Below, in pieces: positions 41,012-51,045 of a DNA stretch of 64,000 nt. The stretch spans positions 2,418,001 to 2,482,000 of the forward strand of contig NZ_JAGING010000001.1 of the NCBI RefSeq assembly GCF_017875835.1, in the 5' to 3' direction. The stretch is from Psychrobacter sp. PL19. GTDB lineage: Bacteria; Pseudomonadota; Gammaproteobacteria; Pseudomonadales; Moraxellaceae. The notes under the pieces were generated by a model. That model was given only the letters and a program-made list of their open reading frames with translations. It made no database searches and was not told the DNA's origin. Every line of letters begins with the position of its first letter. The stretch's first letter is position 1. Both the position numbers and the translations under genes were made by a program.

Positions 41012-42307
41012 TTAAAGAAATATGATTTTGGCTAATAAGATTAGCGTCAATACCCAAACTGCGAGGGTGATTTCAGCAAATTTACCCGCCAATAATTTGA
41101 CTGCAGTAAAGGTGATAAAACCAAGCGCAATACCGTCAGCGATAGAGTATGTTAGCGGTGTAAACAATAGCACGACTGCCACAGGTGCGGCATCCGTAAC
41201 ATCACCCCAATTGACCTCTTTTAGTGTGGCCAGCATCAATACGCCCACATAAAAAATGGCACCGGCAGTGGCGTAGGCTGGAATCATACCGGCTAATGGC
41301 GCAAAGAAAATACTGAGTAAAAATAGCACACCGACTGTTACTGCCATCAATCCGGTGCGGCCACCTGAGGCGATCCCTGCGACACTTTCAACATAACTGG
41401 TCGTCGATGAGGTACCAAACAACGAGCCGGCAACAGTCGCTGTTGAATCCGCTATTAGCGCCTTGCCTAGATTGGGAATGTTACCATTTTTGTCAACCAG
41501 ACCAGCCTGATTAGTGGTCGCCATCAAGGTGCCTGCAGTATCAAACAAATCTACGAATAAGAAGGCAAAAACGACACTGATCATGCCGACGTCAAATGCA
41601 CCTGCAATATCAAGCTGCATTAAGGTAGGCGCAATTGATGGCGGCGTAGATATAATCCCCGTAAACTGAGTATTACCTGTTAATAAACTGATCAAGGCGA
41701 CCAGTAAAATACCAATCGTTACTGCACCAGGAATTTTTTTGTAAGACAGGCCGACGATGACAAAAAACCCTAACGAGGCCATCACGGGTGAAAACGTGGT
41801 CATATCACCGAGGGCAACCAAGGTCGCGTCTTGCCCAACGATAATGCCAGAGCTTTGCAAGGCAATGAAGGCTAAAAACGCGCCAATACCAGCGACCACA
41901 CCTTGTTTAAGAGCGGTTGGAATCGCATTGATAATCCATTCGCGAATTTTAAACAAACTTAGTAGTACAAAGATACAACCCGATAGGAATACCGCACCCA
42001 ACGCGGTTTCCCACGCATAGCCCATACCCAAGACCACACCGTAAGTAAAGAAGGCGTTGAGTCCCATGCCTGGCGCTAATGCGACTGGCAGACGGGCGTA
42101 AAGACCCATTATAAAACAACCCACCGCAGCAGCTAAACAAGTGGCGACAAATACTGCGCCTTTGTCCATGCCAGCTTCTGCCAATACGTTGGGGTTAACA
42201 AATATGATGTAAGCCATCGTTAAAAACGTGGTTGCACCAGCGAGAATTTCTGTTTTGATGGTGGTGTTATCACCATTAATCCCAAAATAGCGTTCAATTG
42301 CATTCAT
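41012..42307 (-). CDS. AzgA-type NCS2 permease (guanine/hypoxanthine or adenine)
   Basis: 431 residues, about 12-14 hydrophobic helices. Family features are RYFGINGDNTTIKTEILAGATTFLTMAYI at the N-terminus (split here), VALAPGMGLNAFFTY, FVDLFDTAGTLMATTNQAG and TSSTTSYVESVAGIASGGRTG. This is the AzgA-like branch (E. coli GhxP, GhxQ and AdeP), proton symporters of guanine, hypoxanthine or adenine. With guaD and xdhABC nearby it would supply guanine and hypoxanthine; the exact base cannot be read. GGAAGC precedes the ATG, and that same segment is copied several times further upstream. Confidence 0.9.
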   Translation of the reverse strand: MNAIERYFGINGDNTTIKTEILAGATTFLTMAYIIFVNPNVLAEAGMDKGAVFVATCLAAAVGCFIMGLYARLPVALAPGMGLNAFFTYGVVLGMGYAWETALGAVFLSGCIFVLLSLFKIREWIINAIPTALKQGVVAGIGAFLAFIALQSSGIIVGQDATLVALGDMTTFSPVMASLGFFVIVGLSYKKIPGAVTIGILLVALISLLTGNTQFTGIISTPPSIAPTLMQLDIAGAFDVGMISVVFAFLFVDLFDTAGTLMATTNQAGLVDKNGNIPNLGKALIADSTATVAGSLFGTSSTTSYVESVAGIASGGRTGLMAVTVGVLFLLSIFFAPLAGMIPAYATAGAIFYVGVLMLATLKEVNWGDVTDAAPVAVVLLFTPLTYSIADGIALGFITFTAVKLLAGKFAEITLAVWVLTLILLAKIIFL

Positions 42308-42314
42308 AAGTTCA

Positions 42315-42510
42315 GCTTCCAGATTGCGTTAAATCAATATCGCTTCCAAATTGCATTAAGTAAATGCCGCTTCCAAATTGCGGCTGTAAGCAAACGTCTT
42401 TTTTAAATTGAGGATGTAAGTGACACTTTTAAAGTGCGACTATGACTGACGCTTCCAAATTGCGACCATAAATAACGCTTCCAAATTGCGACTATGGATG
42501 ATGTTTCTAA
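42315..42510. repeat. Diverged tandem array of the leader/ribosome-site segment upstream of the AzgA-type gene
   Basis: Seven units of 24-30 bases, each built on GCTTCCAAATTGC on the plus strand (GCAATTTGGAAGC on the coding strand). The unit nearest the gene carries its ribosome-binding GGAAG, so the array is an amplification of the translation start region. Inner units have drifted. Confidence 0.8.
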
Positions 42511-43091
42511 CCGACTGACTATTCGATTACAGATAAAAATACCGACAGCAGAAAAAAGACAGTGTCATAATGAGAAAAATTTAAAAACAAATACTAACAT
42601 TTTAGTGAAATCAACCTACAAATTCAATCACTACTGTTACCTTGTGAATATAAAGTTACAATTTGGTATATATTAGGGACGATATTATAGTCAAAGGGGT
42701 TGTCGTCAGATATTTTATAAAACGACTGTCCACTATATCTTTAACACATTAATAAATGACCTTTTGTTCATTTAACAGTACACTAGCGGGTTAGAATGAG
42801 CGCACAGCGTTGATTGTGCATCGGAATTTCATAAGAAAACCATATAAAAAATTATGTATAAGAAAACCACGTCAACGATAGATATAAATTTGGCTTTTTT
42901 AAGCTCATAACATTTCAGTTGTTAGAAGCCCTATCTGTATCAAGTGGTTCTAGTCCGCTCATAATGAAACGACGACATCGTAAACCTCTTTTACTGCATT
43001 AAGATACAGCCTACGCTCAGTTTTTTTGTGTTTATATTATTTTGAATTGACTACAACTTAGCTTGTTATTAATTATCCGTGAGTCTATTAC
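42511..43091. other. Divergent control region between the AzgA-type gene and tolQ
   Basis: No gene seen; a 60-codon ORF at 42494-42676 is not convincing. TTGACT at 43046-43051 with AT-rich TATTAA downstream may be the tolQ promoter. Confidence 0.4.
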
Positions 43092-43814
43092 ATGCCTGAA
43101 TCATTAAACATTATCGATCTTATCGCCCAAGCCAGCCTATTGGTGCAGATTGTGATGGCATTATTATTATTAGCCTCCCTGCTCAGTTGGGTTGTTATTT
43201 TTCGGATGAGCGCGCGCCTAGGCACCGCTAAAAACTTCGATGAGCAGTTTGAAACCTGGTTTTGGTCAGGTGAAGATTTGGCCAAGCTGTACCAAGGTAT
43301 CCAAGGTTCACCTGAACGCCAGGGCCTTGAGCAGATTTTTTATGTGGGCTTTTCTGAATATCTAAGAATGCATAAAAAACGCCAGCCTAAAGACGATATC
43401 ATCGATGGGGTCGAGCGTAAATTACGAGTGGGATTAGGTCGTCAGCAGCAGTTATTAGAGTCAGGACTGACCACTCTAGCCAGTATTGGTTCGGTGGCGC
43501 CTTATGTCGGATTATTTGGTACAGTATGGGGCATTATGAATGCCTTTTTAGGACTATCACAGACTGAACAAGCGACCATTGCTTCCGTGGCACCTGGTAT
43601 TGCTGAAGCACTAATCGCGACAGCCATGGGTCTGTTTGCAGCCATTCCTGCAGTTTTAGCCTATAACCACTTTACCGCCATATCCAGTCGCCTTTATGAC
43701 TCGCGCGCGTTATTTTGTGATGAGATGACCGGCATGCTCCAACGTGAAACCAGCACAGACAATCCAATAGCGGTGACACCAACCACGCCAACCAGTCAGG
43801 TAAAAGGACTATGA
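43092..43814 (+). CDS. tolQ: Tol-Pal system protein TolQ
   Basis: 240 residues. With TolR it forms the inner-membrane proton channel that powers TolA. Three membrane helices are visible: about residues 15-38 (VQIVMALLLLASLLSWVVIF), 135-155 (SVAPYVGLFGTVWGIMNAF) and 170-192 (GIAEALIATAMGLFAAIPAV). GTVWGIMNAF and EALIATAMGL are TolQ/ExbB hallmarks. The stop overlaps the tolR start (ATGA), so translation is coupled. Confidence 0.97.
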   Translation: MPESLNIIDLIAQASLLVQIVMALLLLASLLSWVVIFRMSARLGTAKNFDEQFETWFWSGEDLAKLYQGIQGSPERQGLEQIFYVGFSEYLRMHKKRQPKDDIIDGVERKLRVGLGRQQQLLESGLTTLASIGSVAPYVGLFGTVWGIMNAFLGLSQTEQATIASVAPGIAEALIATAMGLFAAIPAVLAYNHFTAISSRLYDSRALFCDEMTGMLQRETSTDNPIAVTPTTPTSQVKGL

Positions 43815-44269
43815 AGCCAAGTCCCTACGCCCGTAAAAAAGTACCACTGAATGCAGAAATGAACGTTGTCCCTTATATCGACGTGATGTTAGTGCTGCTA
43901 GTCATATTTATGGTAACTACCCCAATGCTGACTACTGGAGTCGATGTGGACTTGCCAAGAGAGCAAACCAATACTTTAAGCCAAAATCAACTGCCGGTGA
44001 TTGTGTCATTAACAGACAGTGGTGAGATTTTTATTAGCTATGAGAACAATATCGATATGCCAATTAGTGAGCCTCAGCTCATTGATACCTTATCAAACTT
44101 ACAATCACAAAACAGTGATACTGGTGAGCAACCATTACAAGTCATGATTAATGCCGATCAGAATAACCAATATGGGGCGATTATGGGTTTGATGGCAAAC
44201 TTACAGCAAGCTGGCATTAAAAAGGTAGGACTGTTAACAGGTACACCCCTACCCACGCCTACCTTATGA
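43811..44269 (+). CDS. tolR: Tol-Pal system protein TolR
   Basis: 152 residues. A short cytoplasmic N-terminus, NVVPYIDVMLVLLVIFMVT with the proton-binding Asp in the single membrane helix, then a periplasmic domain. MLTTGVDVDLPR is typical of the family. ATGA overlap with tolQ. Confidence 0.97.
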   Translation: MKPSPYARKKVPLNAEMNVVPYIDVMLVLLVIFMVTTPMLTTGVDVDLPREQTNTLSQNQLPVIVSLTDSGEIFISYENNIDMPISEPQLIDTLSNLQSQNSDTGEQPLQVMINADQNNQYGAIMGLMANLQQAGIKKVGLLTGTPLPTPTL

Positions 44270-44416
44270 TTAACGACCTATTTATTAACCGTATAACTTA
44301 TTGACTATCGCTATTAGCAACCTATTCATAATGACATGCCACGCAATGGCCTACCGCTTAAAAAACACCTAAATGAGCCTAGTCAAATAAAGCAGATAAC
44401 CCGATGAATCACGTCC

Positions 44417-45454
44417 ATGAGTATCGATATAATGAATAATGGTCCTGCCGTCTATATTCCTACCCAGCCTGAAGGTAATAGGCTGACGCTGCCTACCTTA
44501 TTAAGCGTGCTGGCACATGGTCTAGTCATTGGAATATTGATTTATACTTACCAGCATACTGAAACAGAGACCACAGGCAGTATTGAAACTGTCATGGTAT
44601 CGCCTGAGCAACTGGCTAAGATGCAAGGACAAATATTGGCCAATCGTGCGGCGGCTTCTAATGGCTCACAAACAGATAGTAGTCTTAGCGGTGCGGTAAG
44701 TAATGAGCCACTGAACCCAAATGATAGCAGCAACACCGCACCTAATAATGGTCAAACGAGCTCGCAAAGAGCGCCCGTTTTTTTACAATCTGACAATCCT
44801 TCTGACAGTTATAATGAAGCGCCAATACTCATGAGTCAAGAACAGGAACAACGCTTTATCGAACAGTCAGAAGAGTATGAGCGTAACCTCGATGAATGGC
44901 GAGCACAGCAAGATGCTGTTACCCTAGAAAGACTGGAACGCGTTGAACAAAACAAACAAAGCAATCTTGAAGAAGAGCGCGAAAAGCTAAAAGAATTTCG
45001 CAATAAAAAGAACCACCCTCCCAAGATTGAACGCCCCAATAGCAGTCAACGTAATATTGAAATTGACACCGGTAGCTCAGGTAGTGGCGGCAAAAATTAT
45101 AACTTGTCAGAGGGACAATCTACCCTATCAGGCGACACGGCAACTTCTAGCACCGCAAAAGGTAGCAACCGTTCTGCATCAAATGGTAATAGTGGAGCCA
45201 GTAATAACGAGATTATCACCTTAATCAAACGTAACTATAACCCACCCATAGCCGCTAAAGGGTCAACTCAGCGCGCCACCTTGACGATTACGGTCAATGC
45301 CAATGGCGATGTGGTGACTGTCTCTACCTCAGGCCCTGATAATGCGGTCAATGAAGCGGCGAAGCAGGCGGTATTGAGTACTCGTAATCTACCCATTGAT
45401 ACTGATGACCCCAAATACCCGACCTTTACCATCCAGTTTAAAGGTAGCAACTAG
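44417..45454 (+). CDS. tolA: Tol-Pal system protein TolA
   Basis: 345 residues. One N-terminal membrane helix (LPTLLSVLAHGLVIGILIYTY). A long charged helical middle, about residues 125-205 (EQEQRFIEQSEEYERNLDEWR), spans the periplasm. A Gly/Ser-rich linker follows, then the TonB-like C-terminal domain (ATLTITVNANGDVVTVSTSGP). It reaches the outer membrane and works with TolB and Pal. The 147-base gap after tolR is longer than usual. The start ATG has no clear ribosome site. Confidence 0.94.
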   Translation: MSIDIMNNGPAVYIPTQPEGNRLTLPTLLSVLAHGLVIGILIYTYQHTETETTGSIETVMVSPEQLAKMQGQILANRAAASNGSQTDSSLSGAVSNEPLNPNDSSNTAPNNGQTSSQRAPVFLQSDNPSDSYNEAPILMSQEQEQRFIEQSEEYERNLDEWRAQQDAVTLERLERVEQNKQSNLEEEREKLKEFRNKKNHPPKIERPNSSQRNIEIDTGSSGSGGKNYNLSEGQSTLSGDTATSSTAKGSNRSASNGNSGASNNEIITLIKRNYNPPIAAKGSTQRATLTITVNANGDVVTVSTSGPDNAVNEAAKQAVLSTRNLPIDTDDPKYPTFTIQFKGSN

Positions 45455-45583
45455 TCAGCGACCCGCAATCATGTATGCGCTGATTTTACCTTAAGCTCCT
45501 TGCACCCTCTGCCATATTACCTTAACGTAATAGGCCACTTATTGCCTATAAAAAATAATTTTACACCATTTTAGGAGTTCAAT

Positions 45584-46882
45584 TTGGTCATGCGTACCCA
45601 TAAAAAACTATTGATTACTTTACTTGCCAGCGCCTCAAGTCTGTTAACCGCTCCTAGTTTATTCGCAGCACCTGTGGTGTTAGAATTGGATTATGATATT
45701 CCGGTACAACAAAACCAAGTCGCCTTTGTGCCTTTTGCGGGTGATTCGATATTGTCAGCCATTATCCTAAGCGACTTGAGCCGGACTGAGCTAAACGTCA
45801 CTAGCAAAAATCTGCCACAGCAGCCTCGTACTAGCAGTGAGCTGGCTGGTACGTTACCAGTCTGGCAAAATATGGGCATTCCCTATCTAGTCATCGGTAA
45901 TACTCGTACCAATCGCGGTAAGATCGTTACTGATTATGAAGTGATTAATGTTAAGTCAGGGCAAGTTATAGAGGGCAAGCAAAGCTTATCGTCAGATAAA
46001 GACCCGCAAAGTATGCGTTATGCCGGTCACGTTATCGCAGATAAAGTTTATGAGCTTATCACTGGAACTCCAGGTGACTTCTCAGGGCGCATTGCTTATA
46101 TTGAGGAGATTGGCCGCGGTAAAGATAAAGTCTCACGATTAAAAGTTATGGATGCTGACGGTGAAAATGCCAGTACCATCACTGAAGTTAAAGGCTCTAT
46201 ATTTTCGCCAGCTTGGTCGCCCGATGCCAACCGGATCGCTTACGCTGTACAACGTGAAAAATCACATCCGGTTATTTATGTACAGAATATCAGTGGTGGC
46301 AGTACCCGTGTATTGACCCCTTTTCCGGGCAGTAATTTGAGCCCTTCATTCTCACCCGATGGTAGCAGAATATTATTCTCTAGTAGCTTTGAGGGCAGCT
46401 CCGATATTTATGAGATAAGTGCCAACGGCGGTCAGCCCAGACGAATTATCAATTGGCCAAGCAGCGAAGTTCAACCAAGCTACGCGCCTGATGGTAAATC
46501 TTTTGTGTTTGTCTCTGATAAAACGGGATTTAATAAACCGCAAATTTACCGCTATGAATTCGGTTCAGGACGCACCATTAAAGTGTCTAACAGCGGCTAT
46601 GCAACCAGCCCGCAGTTTAGTATTGATGGCACGCAAATCGCTTTTTTAAATGGCCGTTCAGCCGCTATTATGAATAGCAGCGGTACAGTAACTGCCAATC
46701 TGGGCAACACCGGTATTGATGAAGCACCTAGCTTTTCACCCAATGGCAAACGTGTGGTCTACGCCTCAACCCAGGGCGGCAAAGGTGTTCTCACTATTAA
46801 GTCTCTCAACGGTGGAGAATCATTCGGTAAATCAGGTCAAGGGACTCTCCGCTCACCAGTGTGGTCCGCCAGTCCTAAATAA
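45584..46882 (+). CDS. tolB: Tol-Pal system periplasmic protein TolB
   Basis: 432 residues from a TTG at 45584, chosen because AGGAG (45573-45577) is 6 bases before it; an ATG at 45590 is also possible. The signal peptide MRTHKKLLITLLASASSLLT ends before APVVLELD. An N-terminal alpha/beta domain is followed by a six-bladed propeller, with repeats such as SPAWSPDANRIAY, SPSFSPDGSRILF, QPSYAPDGKSFVF and APSFSPNGKRVVY. It binds Pal, but pal is not in the window. Confidence 0.96.
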   Translation: MVMRTHKKLLITLLASASSLLTAPSLFAAPVVLELDYDIPVQQNQVAFVPFAGDSILSAIILSDLSRTELNVTSKNLPQQPRTSSELAGTLPVWQNMGIPYLVIGNTRTNRGKIVTDYEVINVKSGQVIEGKQSLSSDKDPQSMRYAGHVIADKVYELITGTPGDFSGRIAYIEEIGRGKDKVSRLKVMDADGENASTITEVKGSIFSPAWSPDANRIAYAVQREKSHPVIYVQNISGGSTRVLTPFPGSNLSPSFSPDGSRILFSSSFEGSSDIYEISANGGQPRRIINWPSSEVQPSYAPDGKSFVFVSDKTGFNKPQIYRYEFGSGRTIKVSNSGYATSPQFSIDGTQIAFLNGRSAAIMNSSGTVTANLGNTGIDEAPSFSPNGKRVVYASTQGGKGVLTIKSLNGGESFGKSGQGTLRSPVWSASPK

Positions 46883-46958
46883 ATAACATCAGCACAACTA
46901 TAGTTACATTTTTTATATTTAGTGCAATGATTAACTGTTTATTTATCACGCGTTAAGG

Positions 46959-47612
46959 CTATTCACTCGGATCAGAACCGGGCGGGAAATCATGGCGCAG
47001 CTGAGCGACATCAGCAGCAGTGACTGTATCGGTAAAATTATTAAGGTCACTTTGCACATATTGCGTGACCGCCGCGATTTGTTGATCAGTCATCATGCTG
47101 TGAAATGAGGGCATACCACGAAGACCATTGATCACCACGCTGATAATATAGTATTTAGATTGCATCTTACTGTTGTCAGCTAGCGGCGGATAATAGCCAG
47201 CGCCTTGTGCGCCTTCGCCTTTTTGCATATGGCAGCCCGCACAGGAGTCGTCGTAGAGCTTTTTACCATTCGTAGTAAAGAATCCGGTTTTACCTTCTAA
47301 ACTACCTTCAAATTTTGCTAGCCACTGCTGTAGATTTACATCCTCTGACATTTTTGGTAGCGAGCTGACATCAACGATATTGGCTCGCGGCGATCTAAGT
47401 TCTTCTTTAGACATATAGACTGCGCCCCACGCGCCATTATTGCGGCTGGCTTGATTATCAAATACCACTTGCGCTGCTTGTAGATTAGCAAGGGTGGCTG
47501 CTGTATGAGCGGTTTGGTCTTTGTTATAGCGACTACAGCCTGATAGCGCAACGGTTCCTCCGACACTCAACATCATTACCACAGTAAGCAGGTTTGGTTT
47601 GATCATATTCAT
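46959..47612 (-). CDS. Monohaem cytochrome c lipoprotein
   Basis: 217 residues from the ATG at 47612, preferred over 47630 because AGAGG lies 5 bases before it. The signal ends in a lipobox (VALSGC), so the protein is a lipoprotein. One haem site, CAGCH, is followed by a PPLADNS segment and the axial Met in GLRGMPSF. DQQIAAVTQYVQSDLNNF is a typical cytochrome c C-terminal helix. It lies just downstream of a Tat-exported amine oxidase, so it probably accepts that enzyme's electrons. Confidence 0.88.
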   Translation of the reverse strand: MNMIKPNLLTVVMMLSVGGTVALSGCSRYNKDQTAHTAATLANLQAAQVVFDNQASRNNGAWGAVYMSKEELRSPRANIVDVSSLPKMSEDVNLQQWLAKFEGSLEGKTGFFTTNGKKLYDDSCAGCHMQKGEGAQGAGYYPPLADNSKMQSKYYIISVVINGLRGMPSFHSMMTDQQIAAVTQYVQSDLNNFTDTVTAADVAQLRHDFPPGSDPSE

Positions 47613-47688
47613 GATTACCTCTGAGTTCATTATTATTACTAACGACTGTCCCTACTTAATCATTACAGCTAATTGATAGCTGTTGCTA

Positions 47689-49290
47689 CTAGCCCAGCTT
47701 TTTTGCTTTTTGATGTAAGCGCTGGGCTGCATCCATTCCTGACAAAATCGCTCCTTCTTGCCATGCAGGAATGTGCGAGCAGTGCTCACCTGCCAGTACG
47801 ATACGATGATCAATGCTACATAGGGTATCGTAATATTGATCGCGGCTTGATTCACTCCAAAGGCCATAGCACCCCAGTGACCAGGGAATACGATGCCATG
47901 CCACGGAAGTACCGGCACGGAACTCTTTGGTATATTGCGGATGAATATATTTGCCATACTCTAGTGCCGCACTAATGCGCTCTTTTGGACTTAGCGTATT
48001 AAATTTATAAGAGGCTTCTCCAAACCCATACGCGCCAAGTAGCACCCCTGAACCGCTGGTGAACATATCGTGTGAGGGATAAGAAATTTGAGAGATGGGC
48101 ATATCGGTATAGCTAATGCCCCCATAAATCCATTCGTCTTCTTCCCAAAACCGACGTTTAAACTCCAAGCCCACTTTATAAGAAGTATCATAAGGCACAG
48201 CCGCCATTGCTTGCTTCATTGGCGCTGAAACGTTGATGTCAATTTGGGTTAAGACTGATAATGGAATATTACAGACACACCAGTCCGCGCGAATGGTTTT
48301 GGATGCGCTATCTGGATTAGTGCTATCGACATAATCAACAGTCACGCCGCTATCGTCTTGATAGATCTTAGTAACTTTAGCATTGAACTCAATCATGTCA
48401 CGGCACTCACGGGTGAACGCATCACCGATTTTGCCCATACCACCGACCGGCTGGAACATCGCCGGTTGGTGATCGTAGATGGTATAGTTGGCATAAATAT
48501 CTGACCACATGCCCGAATCTAATAATTTATTCATTGGTATCGGTGTTGAAGGTTTGGCATCAGGCATCAGCCCGCCACCTGGATAGACACTATAGCCGCG
48601 ATGCTTACTGGTATCATGGCTTTTGGTATAGCGATAGTTATTATCAAGCACACCCCAACCTTTTAAACCTTCTAACAGTTTTTCTTTGTCTTCTTTATTC
48701 ACGGTACTATCAAGGCTGCCTACGTTAACCGCTTTGGACAATAACTCTGAAACATAACCACGTATATCACTTTGCACTTCACCTAAGCGCTGCGGTGCGC
48801 CATTAAAATGATTGATACGGTGTAAGTAGGCACGGTCGTTGGTTTGTATAAATGGCTGTAACGCTACCCCAAACTTCTTACAATAATGAAATACCGCATA
48901 GTGATGAACCGGTAGTCGCCATGGTCCACCATTGAAATAATTACCTTTTTCAAAGTCGCAGGTCACTTCTCCGCCACCCAGCTCAGTGTATTTATCACCA
49001 CTATTCAAGGTCCAACTGCGCCCACCACCACGATTTTGAAACTCAAGAACGGTTACTTTATAGCCCGCTTTACGCAGCTCATAAGCAGCAGTGAGACCAC
49101 CTAACCCTGCGCCAAGAACAACAATACTGGCACCAGCAGGAGCTCCTTTTAAGTCCATTTCTTTTTTAAAGCTAGACTCCGAAGCAAACCCAAGCGTAGT
49201 CATCGCTTGATACATCGCCGTTGCCCCTGCGGTCTTACCGATCATCGCGAGTAACTGTCTTCGTGTGGGCGATTGAAATAGATCGTTCAT
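47689..49290 (-). CDS. Tat-exported FAD-dependent amine oxidase
   Basis: 533 residues from ATG 49290, which has AAGGA 7 bases upstream; the longer start at 49314 is less likely. A twin-arginine signal (SPTRRQLLAMIG) marks it as exported folded with FAD. The FAD motif VVLGAGLGGLTAAYELRKAG and NRGGGRSWTL follow, and the C-terminal FAD-site segment is LAGEHCSHIPAWQEGAILSG. This is the flavin monoamine oxidase family. No substrate can be read. Cytochrome c genes on both sides suggest a dehydrogenase that uses cytochrome c in place of oxygen. Nicotine oxidoreductase NicA2 is the best-studied enzyme of that kind. Confidence 0.88.
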   Translation of the reverse strand: MNDLFQSPTRRQLLAMIGKTAGATAMYQAMTTLGFASESSFKKEMDLKGAPAGASIVVLGAGLGGLTAAYELRKAGYKVTVLEFQNRGGGRSWTLNSGDKYTELGGGEVTCDFEKGNYFNGGPWRLPVHHYAVFHYCKKFGVALQPFIQTNDRAYLHRINHFNGAPQRLGEVQSDIRGYVSELLSKAVNVGSLDSTVNKEDKEKLLEGLKGWGVLDNNYRYTKSHDTSKHRGYSVYPGGGLMPDAKPSTPIPMNKLLDSGMWSDIYANYTIYDHQPAMFQPVGGMGKIGDAFTRECRDMIEFNAKVTKIYQDDSGVTVDYVDSTNPDSASKTIRADWCVCNIPLSVLTQIDINVSAPMKQAMAAVPYDTSYKVGLEFKRRFWEEDEWIYGGISYTDMPISQISYPSHDMFTSGSGVLLGAYGFGEASYKFNTLSPKERISAALEYGKYIHPQYTKEFRAGTSVAWHRIPWSLGCYGLWSESSRDQYYDTLCSIDHRIVLAGEHCSHIPAWQEGAILSGMDAAQRLHQKAKKLG

Positions 49291-49368
49291 TTTATTGTCC
49301 TTGTAAGAGCGCACTCATCCATGACCGCAGATAGTGATTTTTTTCATAACTATAATTAATATTCAGAC

Positions 49369-50700
49369 TTACTTTAGTAGGCGTTTGACATCGGTGGCAC
49401 TGACCTCGCTACGGCTATGACCGCCGAAAGTGACACGGACGTAATTGCTGATACTGGCAATCTGCGCATCACTTAACTCTTTAGAAAAGCCAGGCATTTT
49501 AGGCGCGGTATTTAAAGCCCCTTTGGCACCATAAGCAATAACATTAATCAGTGCATCAGGTTTATCACGGCGTATGCTACTCAATCCTACGATAGATGCA
49601 TAACGAGCATCTGGCTGCGCGTAACCATCTGCCCCATGACAGCTGGCGCAAGCGGCAAGGTACAGCGCTTTTGGTGACGTATTGGCATTAGTATCAGTAC
49701 CAACCCTAGCATTCACTTTTTCCTGCGCTAAATAGTCTTTTTGTTCGATTAGATTATAGGTAATAGAATGGCTCGACGGCTGAGGCAAGCGCGATATGTC
49801 TACCGGAATCATCTTATCGTCCGTTTTTATGATGGGTACGGCCTTTAGATAAGAAGCCATTGCACTCAAGTCTTCGTCTGTTAAATAACGAGTGCTGTGA
49901 GCGACGGCTTCAGCCATCGGCCCGCCAGCATAAGCGCGCTGATACAATGTTCCAGTACGCAGATAAGTGACGATATCTTGCTCGCTCCAGCGACCAATAC
50001 CACTCTCATCATCAGGAGTGATGTTGGGCGCATACCACTTACCGAGCGGCGCACCAGATAAATATTTATCCTTATTGAGCCCCTGAGTGAGGTTGCGCGG
50101 AGTATGACAAGTACCGCAATGTTCTAAGTTATTAACCAGATACTCACCGCGCTGCTGCGTTTGGGTGAGGCCTGAGCGATTTTCGGTAGCAGGTACATTT
50201 ATAATATTCCAAGCCAGCATTAAACTGCGTATATTTAAGGGAAACGGCAACTTAGTCGTACGCTCGGGCGGGATCTCAACGGCAGGTACAGTCTGAAAAT
50301 AAGCAAATAATGCGCTAACATCCTCATCTTTCATACCATGATAGGACGGATATGGCATCGCAGGATAAATCTGATGATTAGGAGTACGGCCCTTCTGCAA
50401 GACTTTTTTTAAGTCAGCTTCGGTATAATTACCGATACCATAACGCTGAGAAGGGGTAATATTAGTCGAATAAATGGTGCCAATGGGGGTTTCAATCGCT
50501 ACACCACCGCTATAGTCTTCACGGTGACAGGCCATACAGTCAGCAGTACGGGCAATATAAGCCCCACGATTGGCCAAATCACTGTTGGCTGGGCTTACAT
50601 TGGGTAAACTGATAGCTAGTAGGCTAACACCATCAGCCATTACAGCACTAGAAACCATACTAAGCACCAGTGCTGACAACATCATAGAAATTGGCTTCAT
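49369..50700 (-). CDS. Trihaem cytochrome c, alcohol-dehydrogenase-subunit type
   Basis: 443 residues. The signal peptide ends near SSAVMA. Three haem sites are CMACH (C55, C58, H59), CGTCH (about residue 197) and CASCH (about 350). This three-domain plan matches the cytochrome subunit of membrane quinohaemoprotein dehydrogenases such as alcohol or gluconate dehydrogenase. Axial methionine candidates are in IYPAMPYPSYHGM, AYAGGPMAEAVAHST and ALNTAPKMPGFSKEL. No catalytic dehydrogenase of that type is adjacent; the neighbour is the amine oxidase. It is the first gene of this group on the minus strand. Confidence 0.9.
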   Translation of the reverse strand: MKPISMMLSALVLSMVSSAVMADGVSLLAISLPNVSPANSDLANRGAYIARTADCMACHREDYSGGVAIETPIGTIYSTNITPSQRYGIGNYTEADLKKVLQKGRTPNHQIYPAMPYPSYHGMKDEDVSALFAYFQTVPAVEIPPERTTKLPFPLNIRSLMLAWNIINVPATENRSGLTQTQQRGEYLVNNLEHCGTCHTPRNLTQGLNKDKYLSGAPLGKWYAPNITPDDESGIGRWSEQDIVTYLRTGTLYQRAYAGGPMAEAVAHSTRYLTDEDLSAMASYLKAVPIIKTDDKMIPVDISRLPQPSSHSITYNLIEQKDYLAQEKVNARVGTDTNANTSPKALYLAACASCHGADGYAQPDARYASIVGLSSIRRDKPDALINVIAYGAKGALNTAPKMPGFSKELSDAQIASISNYVRVTFGGHSRSEVSATDVKRLLK

Positions 50701-50847
50701 AATATCCTTATACCGCTAGCGAATGACCTTGAACACTCTTTACTAAAATAAAACTTTTTGATCAAAATTGCTTGTTTAATTATTCGTAGTGCACGTTTTT
50801 TTACAAAAGTTACAGTAAAAAATAAGCAGGTTAATTGATATTGACTG

Positions 50848-51045
50848 ATGAGCATCCTCAAACAAGCCGAACAAAGCATTACTCTTAAGTGTATTGAACC
50901 TGGTAATCCACAACAAAATGCTTATGTTGAACGCTACAATAGAACGATGCGTTATGATTGGCTAAACCAAGAGTTGTTTACTAATTTAGATCAAGTCCGT
51001 CAACAAGCTGAAGCTTGGCTATATAGTCAGTTCAAAATAAAATAG
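50848..51045 (+). pseudogene. IS3-family transposase fragment (OrfB C-terminus)
   Basis: ECIEPGNPQQNAYVERYNRT-type sequence (here KCIEPGNPQQNAYVERYNR) followed by YDWLNQELFTNLDQVRQQAE is the end of an IS3-family DDE transposase and includes the last catalytic Glu. The rest of the gene and the usual NNERPH tail are missing; it ends in SQFKIK. No inverted repeats were found, so it is debris. Confidence 0.85.
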
